The position numbers were made by a program, and so were the translations under genes. Shown here piece by piece: positions 1-7,633 of a stretch of DNA of 64,000 nucleotides. The notes under the pieces are model-generated. The model ran no database searches. It had not been told where the DNA came from and saw only the letters and a program-made list of their open reading frames with translations. The stretch spans positions 1 to 64,000 of the forward strand of contig CAWJZU010000018.1 of NCBI GenBank assembly GCA_963847345.1. The letters run 5' to 3'. Origin of the DNA: DATARH01 sp963847345 (lineage in GTDB: Bacteria > Pseudomonadota > Alphaproteobacteria > ATCC43930 > CGMCC-115725). Numbering within the stretch: the first letter of the stretch is position 1; every line of letters begins with the position of its first letter.

Positions 1-62
1 GTCCTGCCCGGTTATCCCCGACGATCGCGAGTTGTGCGGGAATTCCTTCGATCCTCCCCGGA

Positions 63-1249
63 TCAGGTCACGATCGCTCCCTCCGGAACCAGACCGGTGG
101 TCGCGTAGCGCCACAGGGCGATGAACAGCTTGCGCGCGAGGGCTACGGCCAGAATGCGCCGCGTGCGCCCTGTCGCGCCCGCGGTGCGCTCCTTGAACCA
201 CAGAGCCAATCGACTGTCCGGCTGCCAAAACAACCAGCGCCAGGCGATCTGCATTATCTGTGCGCGAAGTAGCGGCGGTCCCGCCTTGGTGATCCCCTGA
301 TCGCGTGTCACCGGGCCGCTGGCCCACGGCGCGGGCGCCAATCCGCTCCACCCGCCGAGTTCGCGCCGATTGCGGAAATCCCGCCAGAATGCCTCACGCA
401 CCAACATCGAGGCATCGTTCGCGCCAATCCCCTTCAGGCGGATCAATGCTGCCAGCATCGTCCCGTCCCGGCGATGATCGACAGCGGCTTCTTCCTCGAG
501 CTGCGATCTCGCCTTCTGGATGACACGGTTGCGTTCGGCCTCGACCTGCGCCAGCTGCTGCATGAGCAATGCCAAGCGCTGCAGCTCGCGAACGATCTCC
601 GATTTGAGGCGGTGGCCGAGAGGACGACCGTCGCCGGTGATCAACTCATCCAGCCGCTGCGTCGCGCCCGCAGCGCGCGGGTTGAATTCGGGAATTCCTT
701 GCGTCTTCAGGAGGCCCTTAATCCGGTTGGTGTGGGCGGTCCTCTCCTTGATCAGGCGCTGCCGTTCGCGCAGCAATCGCCGCTCGTCATCCTGTTCGAC
801 ACTCGGCACCCGCACGGCGCTTAGTACCTGGTGCTCGCCGCGCGCATGGGCCATCAGCGCACGCACCATGTCGCGGGCGTCGATCCGATCGGTCTTGGCG
901 CGCTTCGCGCGGCGATTGACGAGCAGACTGGCGGGATCGATGACGATCACCTTGATCCCGAGCGCGGCGAAGCGGCGCTGTAGCCAGAACCCTCGTAGCC
1001 GGCTTCGTGACAGCACAGCACGCTCGGAGTGGATCCCTGCGCCACCATTATCTGTGACCGCAAGCGCTCGATAAGCGCCAGAATGGCATCGGCATCGCCG
1101 GCAGCAACCCCGTGGATGGCGATCTTGTCGGCCAGCGGCGTGTGCACCCCGATTACCCACTTTGCTCGGCTCATCTCGATCGATACGAAAATATCAGCCG
1201 CGCTGTTTGCACTTCCCGATGCACATACTGTCTCGCCTTGCGCCGACAT
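63..1249 (-). pseudogene. IS110-family transposase, frameshifted
   Basis: Transposase of the IS110 family, which moves DNA through a RuvC-like DEDD domain and a C-terminal Transposase_20 domain. The start is ATG at 1249, preceded by GGAGGGGACGGAG. The N-terminal part (FVSIEMSRAKWVIGV up to CCHEAGYEG) is in one frame. The rest, from FWLQRRFAALGIKVIV through KTDRIDARD and the C-terminal LIRLKGIGANDASMLV and GGWSGLAP segments, is in another. One indel near 985-1000 therefore separates the two halves. Combined length, about 390 residues, is normal for the family. The element ends could not be defined because the window starts just beyond the stop codon. IS110 transposases are not known to use programmed frameshifting, so I read this as a broken copy. 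Confidence 0.85.
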
Positions 1250-1458
1250 CTCCGTCCCCTCCGCCGCGTTCCAAAAAGAGCCGCACCGTATCGCTCGGCG
1301 CGCTGCCCGCCCCATAGGATCTCTGGAGAGAGAAAGAGCGGCACATTCCTCCGGAGCCGACGATTTCAGAGATGCGCGCCGCCTCGCACGTGTCAAGGTC
1401 AGAAGGCTGCCGCGCAGCGGTCGCCTTGACGCGTGCCAACAGTGGTGCGCTATCCTTC

Positions 1459-1740
1459 CTAACGCGGCGGATGCTGTCGTGCTGGGTGTCGCACGTTCTG
1501 GACTATGATGGTATTTCCGGTAACGCTGTAGAAAATAAGGTAGCGATAAGGGCGAGCGATTTTTATGTATACGCCCTCGACATCGGTTTCCGTGCCCATT
1601 CTGGGGAAAGTGCGAAGGCGGGAAATCGCTGTACCTATTGCAGCGCCGACTGCAGTCGGCGCGGGAGGATTATCGGTGCTAATGTAGGCTAGAATACTGC
1701 CGATCTCGGCGCGAGCGGTAGCAGTGTATTGAATGTTCAT
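1459..1740 (-). CDS. ParE/RelE-type toxin of a type II toxin-antitoxin pair
   Basis: A 93-residue protein of the RelE/ParE superfamily. ParE members poison DNA gyrase and RelE members cleave mRNA; which applies here cannot be told from sequence. Visible family features are the N-terminal YTATARAEIGSILAYIS helix pair, a central RTFPRMGTE loop, and a C-terminal strand pattern (YIKIARPYRYLIFYSV, then TIIVQNVRHPARQ), the typical ParE ending. Its ATG overlaps the stop of the upstream gene by four bases (ATGA, 1737-1740), so the two are translationally coupled, antitoxin first. It lies between a dead IS110 and toxin-gene scraps, a usual setting for such modules. Confidence 0.85.
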   Translation of the reverse strand: MNIQYTATARAEIGSILAYISTDNPPAPTAVGAAIGTAISRLRTFPRMGTETDVEGVYIKIARPYRYLIFYSVTGNTIIVQNVRHPARQHPPR

Positions 1741-1970
1741 GCGCGATAGCGTGCATACATCTGCTCGATTTCCTCACCCGAGGCAAAACGACCGAGGCGA
1801 ATGTCCTCGGAACTCCAGGCCAATGCCTCCCGCTCTTCATCGTCAACGCAGTAGACGCCACGATGCTGCAAACGCATTTCAACGAGTGAATCGACAAGCT
1901 CTGCTTGCGCTTCTTCGGGCAATTCAGTGGCTTGTTGAATAAGTGATTCGACTTTCTCTTGCGTAGTCAT
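1737..1970 (-). CDS. Antitoxin of the ParE-type pair
   Basis: A 77-residue acidic protein encoded directly upstream of, and overlapping, the ParE-like toxin gene. It begins MTTQEKVESLIQQATELPEE and ends in an acidic region with EEREALAW and SSEDIRLGRFASGEEIEQMY. The second half has the helical, toxin-wrapping character of antitoxins. It should neutralise the toxin and, with it, repress the shared promoter. No RBS is seen: a TATAAT box lies only six bases before the ATG, so the mRNA probably starts at or next to the start codon. The pairing is certain from gene order and overlap; the antitoxin subfamily is not identified. Confidence 0.8.
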   Translation of the reverse strand: MTTQEKVESLIQQATELPEEAQAELVDSLVEMRLQHRGVYCVDDEEREALAWSSEDIRLGRFASGEEIEQMYARYRA

Positions 1971-1976
1971 ATGTTC

Positions 1977-2004
1977 ATTATAGCAGGGGAGAGTGGCGGT
2001 GCAA
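1977..2004 (-). promoter_or_regulatory. Sigma-70 type promoter of the toxin-antitoxin operon
   Basis: On the minus strand a TTGCAC -35 box (1999-2004) and a perfect TATAAT -10 box (1977-1982) are separated by 16 bases. The -10 box ends only six bases before the antitoxin ATG at 1970, so transcription should begin on or next to the A of the start codon and give a leaderless message. Confidence 0.6.
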
Positions 2005-2049
2005 TGAATCGGAGTGTCCGGCTGCTGCTTCCATCTCCCTCATCGACTC

Positions 2050-2248
2050 TATGCTGAGCTAAAAACCCCGCAGCTAAAAAGGCGATCTGGCCATTCCTGT
2101 GCGGCATGCTGGACGGCAAGGATCATGATCTATTGTCGCGCACCTCATCGACCGTCTGCCGTGAACGCAAGAGCGGCGCGAAAAGGGGATTAGCGCGGCT
2201 GAGAGAACCGCTCACGAGCAGATTGGTGTCGAATCCGGCACGGATCAT
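2050..2248 (-). pseudogene. Relics of a PIN-domain gene and a second RelE/ParE-like gene
   Basis: An ATG at 2248 opens a 41-codon frame beginning MIRAGFDTNLLVSGSLSR, the first strand of a PIN-domain ribonuclease including its metal-binding Asp in FDTN. It stops at 2123 after VDEVRDNRS, far short of the usual 130 or so residues. Directly after it, in another frame, stands ILAVQHAAQEWPDRL, which resembles the C-terminal strand of RelE/ParE toxins. Both pieces are too short to work. They look like leftovers of two toxin genes fused by deletion. The PIN fragment is fairly clear; the ParE tail is suggestive only. Confidence 0.5.
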
Positions 2249-2378
2249 AACGTCGCTGCGGCACCATTGCGATGTGGGATAGTGCTATGCCTTCTGCGCG
2301 GTTGCGGCTCATCACGAAAGGCGGAACCATAATCGCGGCGGACCAAAGAATTCCGCAGACTTTGGGAAGGAGCGGCCC

Positions 2379-3956
2379 ATGAAATATGACGTCGTGATCG
2401 TCGGCGGAGGAGCCGCCGGGTCGGTCTTAGCCAGCCGATTGGCCGCAGACGTACAGACGTCCGTACTTTTACTGGAAGCCGGGCCGGACTACCCGGATCC
2501 GGCGCAGCTGCCGGACGAAATCAAGTTCGGCCACACCCGCTTTGCCGAAGCCCCGGATTCGCAGCACAACTGGGCTTTGCGCGCCACGATCACCGAGGAG
2601 CAGGGCGCGATCCATGTCGCGCAGGGCAAGGTGATCGGCGGCGGCTCGTCGATCAACGGGCAGGCGATGCAGCGGGCGTTCCCCGAGGATTTCGATTCTT
2701 GGGCGGCGCTCGGCAACGCCGAATGGGCCTACGACAAGGTCGTGCCGTACTTCCGCAAATCGGAGCGTGACCTCGACATCCAGGACAATTATTGCCACGG
2801 CTCGGACGGACCGATCCCGGTCCGCCGGCGTCAGACGGGGCCCTTACCCGCCATTCAACAAGCCTTTCATGCCGCCTGCACGCAGGCGGGGTTCGGCACG
2901 ACCAACGACAAGAACGGCCTGCACCCGGCCGGCCTCGGAGTGTCGCCGTCGAACAATATCGACGGCGTGCGGATGAGCACCGCCCTGACGCATCTCAATC
3001 CGGTGCGCCACTATCTCAACCTGACGGTGCGAGGCGGGGTCTTTGTCCGCAAAATCGTGATCGAGGACGGCAAGGCGGTCGGCATCGAAGCCGAAAGCGG
3101 CGGCAAGGCGTTCCGGATTGACGGCGGCCGCGTGGTCCTGAGCGCCGGCGCTATCAGATCGCCCCACCTGCTGCTGCTCTCGGGCATCGGTCCCGAGGAC
3201 CAGTTGCGGGAATTCGGCATACCCGTGGTGCGGCATCTGCCGGGCGTCGGCTCGAACCTCATGAACCACGCCAGCGCGCAGACGACCTTCAAGGTCAAGG
3301 ACGGCGTCTCGCTCGAGGCGCACCGCGACGCGGCGCACTTCTCGCTGCACTACACCGCCGAAGGCTCGAACTACGTCAACGACATGGTGCTGCGCACCAG
3401 CACCGTCATCGACGAGCGGCAGGAGCGCGTCCCCGGGGTGCGGACCAAGTACCTGATCGGCGATGTTCCGCCCGACCGGGCAGCGCGGATCCACTGCACG
3501 CTCGGATTGCCGGACGGCTCTGGCTACGTCCGGCTAAACTCGGCGGATCCGAGCATCCAGCCGTCCTTCAACTACTGCTATCTGCAGCACCCGAACGACA
3601 TCCGGCGGATGCGCGACGGTTTGCGCTTAGCGGCGCGGCTGCTGGAGTCCGAGGCGTTCAAGGACATCGCCGAATACCGGATCCATCCGGCGAGCGATAT
3701 TCTGGCCAATGACGATGCGTTGGACCTGTGGATGCGGCAAACCGTGGGCACGGCCCGGCACGTCTGCGGGACCTGCAAGATGGGGCCGGACGACGATCCG
3801 ATGGCGGTGGTCGACCAATATTGCAGAGTGAAGGGCGTCCAGGGGTTGTGGGTGGCCGACGCCTCGGTGATGCCGCGCATCCCGCGCTCGGGCGGCTCGC
3901 ATGCAACGGTGATTATGATCGGCGAACGGGTCGTCGATTGGATTGCGGCGGGGTGA
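2379..3956 (+). CDS. GMC family FAD-dependent oxidoreductase (choline/alcohol dehydrogenase type)
   Basis: A 525-residue flavoenzyme of the glucose-methanol-choline family, which oxidises alcohols with FAD. The dinucleotide fold GGGAAGS is at residues 9-15 and is closed by LLLEAGP. The GMC signature region follows (KVIGGGSSINGQAMQR). The C-terminal half has HVCGTCKMG with the likely catalytic His461, then RSGGSHATVIMIGER with a second His near 508 where many relatives have Asn. There is no signal peptide, so it is cytoplasmic. An RBS, GGAAGGAG, precedes the ATG. The gene stands alone; its substrate cannot be predicted. A hairpin follows at 4024-4045. Confidence 0.9.
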   Translation: MKYDVVIVGGGAAGSVLASRLAADVQTSVLLLEAGPDYPDPAQLPDEIKFGHTRFAEAPDSQHNWALRATITEEQGAIHVAQGKVIGGGSSINGQAMQRAFPEDFDSWAALGNAEWAYDKVVPYFRKSERDLDIQDNYCHGSDGPIPVRRRQTGPLPAIQQAFHAACTQAGFGTTNDKNGLHPAGLGVSPSNNIDGVRMSTALTHLNPVRHYLNLTVRGGVFVRKIVIEDGKAVGIEAESGGKAFRIDGGRVVLSAGAIRSPHLLLLSGIGPEDQLREFGIPVVRHLPGVGSNLMNHASAQTTFKVKDGVSLEAHRDAAHFSLHYTAEGSNYVNDMVLRTSTVIDERQERVPGVRTKYLIGDVPPDRAARIHCTLGLPDGSGYVRLNSADPSIQPSFNYCYLQHPNDIRRMRDGLRLAARLLESEAFKDIAEYRIHPASDILANDDALDLWMRQTVGTARHVCGTCKMGPDDDPMAVVDQYCRVKGVQGLWVADASVMPRIPRSGGSHATVIMIGERVVDWIAAG

Positions 3957-4023
3957 GTGGCTGCACCCGCATCGGCTGCTACATCCGGCGGCGCGCAACG
4001 GCTCAAGCTGCTTGCCAAGGGTT

Positions 4024-4045
4024 GCCCGTAGGTGCTGCTACGGGC
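4024..4045 (+). terminator. Possible terminator after the GMC oxidoreductase gene
   Basis: A perfect 8-bp stem, GCCCGTAG and CTACGGGC, around a six-base loop lies 67 bases after the stop codon. There is no run of T after it, so termination is inferred from position and stem strength. Confidence 0.4.
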
Positions 4046-4423
4046 GCAGCCGATGAGGCGTCATTTGGGGTGCATTACGGCCTTTCACTGAAATTGTAGC
4101 GTAATTTGAGAAATCAAAAATTAGTATAGTTTTATTATACCGATATTGGAAATGAGCTAAGTGCACGCAGGGTTTGCCTACTCCACCCCAAACTTCCGCC
4201 GCCTTGGGCGGGTGGAAGGCTTTTGATCGAGAGGTCGGTCAGCCGCATTTTTATGTGCCAATTTAGGTGCGTTTGGGGCTGGTCAGGGCCGGTACAGCAT
4301 GGGTCATCTTGGGTGGCCTATGGAGTGTCACGATAGGAAAATAGCAATGGGTATAATAGGTTAGTGGCGCACGATGGGTCATGCTGGCACGATGGAGCGC
4401 ACCATAACGGTGAAGCCGCTTAC
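4046..4423. other. Gene-free, locally AT-rich gap
   Basis: No convincing gene. A stretch around 4097-4150 is much richer in A+T than its surroundings, which suggests foreign DNA or a promoter region. The short word GCACGATGG occurs twice in the last 60 bases before the TetR gene, near 4369 and 4387. I see no transposon ends or integrase remains. Confidence 0.4.
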
Positions 4424-5095
4424 ATGAGCTGGTCGAAGAACGGGGATCGCCCTGGGGATCGCGACGCGCGGCGGGGCTATCACCACGGCAATCTGCGCGA
4501 GGCGCTGATCCGCGCCGCGCTCGACCTAATCGCGCAAAAGGGGCCGGCCGGGTTCACCTTCGCCGACGCGGCGCGCTGGGCCGGGGTCAGCTCGGCGGCG
4601 CCATACCGCCACTTCCGGGACCGCGAGGCGCTCTTGGCCGATGTCGCGCGGCGCGGCTTCGAGCTGTTCGAGGGCGCGCTCGGCCAGGCATGGAGCGACG
4701 GCCGGCCCGATCCCTATCGCGCCTTCGAGAATGTCGGGCGCGCCTATCTGCATTTCGCGCGCAGCGAGCCGGCCTATTACTCGGCGATGTTCGAGGCCGG
4801 CGTGCCGCTGGACGCCGATCCCGGATTGCGCGAGGCGGCGGGCCGCGCCTTCGATGTCCTGCGCCGCGCCTCCGAAACCCTGTGCGCGCAGGCCCCCTCC
4901 GGACGGCGGCCGCCGTCCTTGATGATGAGCCTGCACATCTGGGCGCTGTCGCATGGCATAGCCTCGCTGTTCGCGCGCGGCGACGCCGGCCGGCGTCCGT
5001 TGCCGATGGAACCCGAGGAGCTGCTCGAAGCGGGCGTGCTGATCTATCTGCGCGGTCTCGGGCTGATCGCCGAGCCGCCGCGGCCCGATTCCTGA
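4424..5095 (+). CDS. TetR/AcrR family transcriptional regulator (WHG-type C-terminal domain)
   Basis: A one-component repressor of about 223 residues. The N-terminal DNA-binding domain starts at GYHHGNLREALIRAALDLIAQ, with the helix-turn-helix in FTFADAARWAGVSSAAPYRHFRDR. The C-terminal half, with AYLHFARSEPAYYSAMFEAG and LHIWALSHGIASLF, matches the WHG-type ligand domain. The frame is open from 4364, but the ATG at 4424 (MSWSKNGDR) places the domain at the usual distance from the start. A perfect 15-bp palindrome lies 45 bases downstream, in front of the DUF2852 gene, so that gene is its most likely target. The ligand is unknown. Confidence 0.85.
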   Translation: MSWSKNGDRPGDRDARRGYHHGNLREALIRAALDLIAQKGPAGFTFADAARWAGVSSAAPYRHFRDREALLADVARRGFELFEGALGQAWSDGRPDPYRAFENVGRAYLHFARSEPAYYSAMFEAGVPLDADPGLREAAGRAFDVLRRASETLCAQAPSGRRPPSLMMSLHIWALSHGIASLFARGDAGRRPLPMEPEELLEAGVLIYLRGLGLIAEPPRPDS

Positions 5096-5111
5096 CACTC
5101 TCGATTTTCGA

Positions 5112-5154
5112 TTGACAAACCGGGCCGTCGGGCCAAGTTAATGTTAGTAACATT
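5112..5154 (+). promoter_or_regulatory. Promoter with TetR-type palindromic operator before the DUF2852 gene
   Basis: A perfect TTGACA -35 box lies at 5112-5117. The palindrome AATGTTAGTAACATT occupies 5140-5154 and covers or abuts the expected -10 region (AAGTTA at 5135-5140 with a 17-base spacer). A repressor bound there would block RNA polymerase. The neighbouring TetR gene is the obvious candidate. The symmetry is directly visible; the pairing is inference. Confidence 0.6.
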
Positions 5155-5168
5155 TACATGAGGACGCG

Positions 5169-5615
5169 ATGACCCCTGTTGCGTGGCTCGACGATATCGG
5201 CAAGCCGGCCTGGATTGCCCTGATGATCGTCAGCTTTTTCATCTGGTGGCCGCTGGGCCTGGTCGTCTTGGGATACACAATCGGGAGTGGACGGATGTTC
5301 AGGTGCTGGAATTCGCGGCGCGGCGGGGAATGGCGGCAGCGGATGCAGGAGCAGGCGGCGCAATGGTGCGGTCCTCGCGCCAGTGGCGCGAAGTGGGGTG
5401 GAACGCGGGGCGGCATGCGCAGCAGCGGTAATCACGCCTTCGACGAATACCGCGACGAGACGCTGCGCCGTCTGGAGGAGGAGGAGCGCGAGTTCAAGGA
5501 GTTCCTGGACCGGTTGCGCCACGCCAAGGACAAGGCCGAGTTCGACCAGTTCATGGCAGAAATGCGCGGCCGCCGGCCGACCGAAGGTGGACCGTCGCCG
5601 CAGCCACAGGGCTGA
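5169..5615 (+). CDS. DUF2852 domain protein, small membrane protein
   Basis: A 148-residue protein of the DUF2852 family, found mainly in alphaproteobacteria and of unknown function. Residues about 12-38 form a hydrophobic segment (PAWIALMIVSFFIWWPLGLVV), followed by a basic stretch. The C-terminal half is a charged helix (FDEYRDETLRRLEEEEREFK) with strong coiled-coil character. The likely layout is one membrane anchor with a cytoplasmic coiled coil. The ATG has GAGG before it. A strong terminator follows at 5719-5747. Control by the upstream TetR protein is likely. Confidence 0.8.
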   Translation: MTPVAWLDDIGKPAWIALMIVSFFIWWPLGLVVLGYTIGSGRMFRCWNSRRGGEWRQRMQEQAAQWCGPRASGAKWGGTRGGMRSSGNHAFDEYRDETLRRLEEEEREFKEFLDRLRHAKDKAEFDQFMAEMRGRRPTEGGPSPQPQG

Positions 5616-5718
5616 CTTCATATCATGTCCCGCATCACGAGGGCGGCGCGCCTTCGGTGCTTTGCACCGAGAGAATAAAACTGCGGTACAGGCTGAAGAG
5701 CCGGTGACCGTCCAAAAG

Positions 5719-5747
5719 GAGGGCCGGTGATGCGTTCACCGGCCCTC
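5719..5747 (+). terminator. Rho-independent terminator after the DUF2852 gene
   Basis: A perfect 12-bp stem, GAGGGCCGGTGA and TCACCGGCCCTC, with a five-base loop, followed by a T-rich tract (TTCTCTT). It ends the DUF2852 transcript. Confidence 0.8.
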
Positions 5748-5841
5748 TTCTCTTGTCGCGCAACCGGCCTCATCGAAAATGGCGCATAAGCGCGATTGTG
5801 GAACAGTCGTCAGCGAGGGTTACGCCTTCGCCACGCGTGTT

Positions 5842-5962
5842 TTATTCGAAACCCTTTGCTTTCAGAACGGTCTGGGCGGCAGGCGAGGAAAGGAACGTGA
5901 TCAGCGCTCTTGCGTCAGTCTGACTGCTGCCGGTAACGATGCCAGCGGCACGGTTAGCGTGC
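5842..5962 (-). pseudogene. C-terminal fragment of a periplasmic substrate-binding protein
   Basis: A minus-strand reading ends with AAGIVTGSSQTDARALITF and then LSSPAAQTVLKAKGFE. This is the typical C-terminal helix of molybdate-type (ModA-like) extracellular binding proteins. Only about 38 residues remain. The reading becomes meaningless where the IS256 remnant starts, so the gene was probably cut by that insertion. Confidence 0.55.
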
Positions 5963-5964
5963 TC

Positions 5965-6596
5965 GGACGAGGTGGAAATTCGGCGGTAAGCGCGCGTCGG
6001 GCGGAATGCCCCGGTACTTGGAGCCCGGCGCGCGCGTGAGCGAAAGGTGGTCACCGAGAAGGGCGGCTAAGGTGGAGTTGCAACGCTTCACCCGAAGTCG
6101 ACCGAGGACCCGATGACCGATGACCGAATGGCGCTCGTCGAGCTGCTGCAGAAGAGCGGCGACGGCGATTTCCTGCGAGCCGTGGCGGAGGCGGTTCTGC
6201 AAATCCTGATGGAAGCCGGTGTCGAGGGCCTGATCGGCGCCGGGCGGCACGAGCGCACCGGCGATCGGCTCAATTATCGCAACGGCTACCGCGAGCGCAG
6301 CCTTGATACGCGGCTGGGATCGCTGAGCCTGCGCATCCCCAAACTGCGCCAGGGCGCCTACTTCCCGCCCTTTCTGGAACCGCGCAAGACCGCCGAAAAG
6401 GCGCTCGTCACGGTGATCCAGGAAGCCTGGATAGGCGGCGTGTCTACCCGGCGGGTTGACGAAGTGGTGCAGGCGATGGGTCTCGCCGGCATCTCGAAGA
6501 GCCAAGTCTCCAAGCTGTGCAAAGACATCGACGAGCGGGTCAATGCCTTCCTCGACCGCCCGCTGGAGGGCGAATGGCCGTATCTGTGGCTCGGCC
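5965..6596 (+). pseudogene. IS256-family transposase, N-terminal remnant
   Basis: The reading frame from ATG 6113 gives about 160 residues of an IS256 (Mutator-type) transposase. The pieces LLQKSGDGDFLRAVAEAVLQ, GAGRHERTGDRLNYRNGYR, LGSLSLRIPKLRQG, WIGGVSTRRVDEVVQAMG and LEGEWPYLWL are all family hallmarks. The match stops exactly where the first catalytic motif (DATY...) should follow, and unrelated sequence continues, so the catalytic core is missing and the element is dead. The left boundary near 5965 is an estimate from where the disrupted binding-protein gene ends. Confidence 0.8.
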
Positions 6597-6613
6597 CTGG
6601 CATCGGTGCGCCA

Positions 6614-6736
6614 ATGAGTGAAGAACTCCACGACAGCTTTTTTTGGTTCGATCGCTACGGTGACAGGGAGCCGATTCCGGTATCGAGGCTCCTGAAGCGG
6701 GCTTTGACGAGTTGGATTTTTGCAGAAGCTGGATAG
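6614..6736 (+). CDS. Short hypothetical ORF after the IS256 remnant
   Basis: A 40-residue frame beginning MSEELHDSFFWFDRYGDREP. The composition is protein-like (aromatic and charged residues mixed) and base composition is lower in G+C than the neighbours. No clear RBS, and no family recognised. It may be the start of the same lost gene as the downstream ORF at 6820-7608, which is in a different frame. Confidence 0.25.
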   Translation: MSEELHDSFFWFDRYGDREPIPVSRLLKRALTSWIFAEAG

Positions 6737-6819
6737 GAAAGATTACCAAATGGAACGAGCATGATTGGCCGGAAAAAGGATAGGGATATAGTGACCTTGT
6801 CATTTCAACCGCGGATCTA

Positions 6820-7608
6820 ATGCGCGTTTTTCCCGAAGAAGGGGACCCCTTTGCCCCGATCATTGAGTTAGGATATAAAAACGCTGCCACACCGTCCACT
6901 GCTCGATTACCGGCACAGAAAATTCTCTTCTTGAAAGACGTAACGGATCGAATCGCAGAGCACACAGGAGCCGATCTTTGGGATGCCGCGATGAGCCTCC
7001 ATAGAGCGCTCTGCTCAGGTGAACTGAGCGCCGAATTTGACCGTGGGGAATTGATCCCGTGTGGCCTCTGGTGATCCGTGAGGCCGCGCGATCTTGACGA
7101 CCGAACTGACTGTTGGGAATTCGAGGGCTTACGGTATTTCAATCCTACGCTTACCACAGAGGCGGTGGATCGCTGGCTTGTAGACGGCGCTCCCTCCGTT
7201 GCCCAACCTCAAGCTGACCAGTTCGCGGCAGAAGAATCAGCGCCGGTGGGATTTAGGTTCCCCGAACCTAGCGACCGCTCTCCTTGCGATGCCAATTCTC
7301 TCCCGGTTTATCTGCAATTCCTCGTCGAAATGGTGCCTCTGCTCGGTGGATGTGCTCGTATCGCTGGACTCAAGAAAGAGGAAGTCGAGGCCGAGATCAG
7401 GGCGCAATGGCGCCCGGAGTTGCGCTTAACATCCCAGAACAAAGTGAGGATGATGGCGATGATCCTGCGCCCGCCCGAAGCGCAAGACGGTGGGGCGAAG
7501 CCAATGCGCGCCGCAGGAAATGGCGCATCCGGTGAACGGTGGAACCGTTTCACCCCTTCCGACGAAGAAATCTCCGATACTGAACCTGTTAGGGATGGAA
7601 CCGTTTAA
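6820..7608 (+). pseudogene. Hypothetical gene split by an in-frame stop codon
   Basis: Two frames, 6820-7074 (84 residues, MRVFPEEGDPFAPIIELGYK) and 7078-7608 (176 residues, from a GTG), are in the same phase and separated only by TGA at 7072-7074 and one codon. They therefore look like one gene of about 260 residues with a nonsense mutation. The second part has a hydrophobic segment, LQFLVEMVPLLGGCARIAGL, and a basic C-terminal helix. I recognise no family. The 3' end runs into repeated TGGAACCGTTT sequences. Two real overlapping genes with a GTG restart remain possible. Confidence 0.4.
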
Positions 7609-7631
7609 CCCTCTGGGTGGAACCGTTTAAC
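7540..7631. repeat. Three iteron-like direct repeats
   Basis: The 14-mer TGGAACCGTTTAAC occurs exactly at 7596-7609 and 7618-7631, 22 bases apart start to start. A one-mismatch copy, TGGAACCGTTTCAC, lies at 7540-7553. The first copy also sits inside the palindrome AACGGTGGAACCGTT. The spacing of two DNA turns is typical of replication iterons or cooperative operator sites. The copies end three bases before the IS5 target duplication. Confidence 0.5.
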
Positions 7632-7633
7632 TC

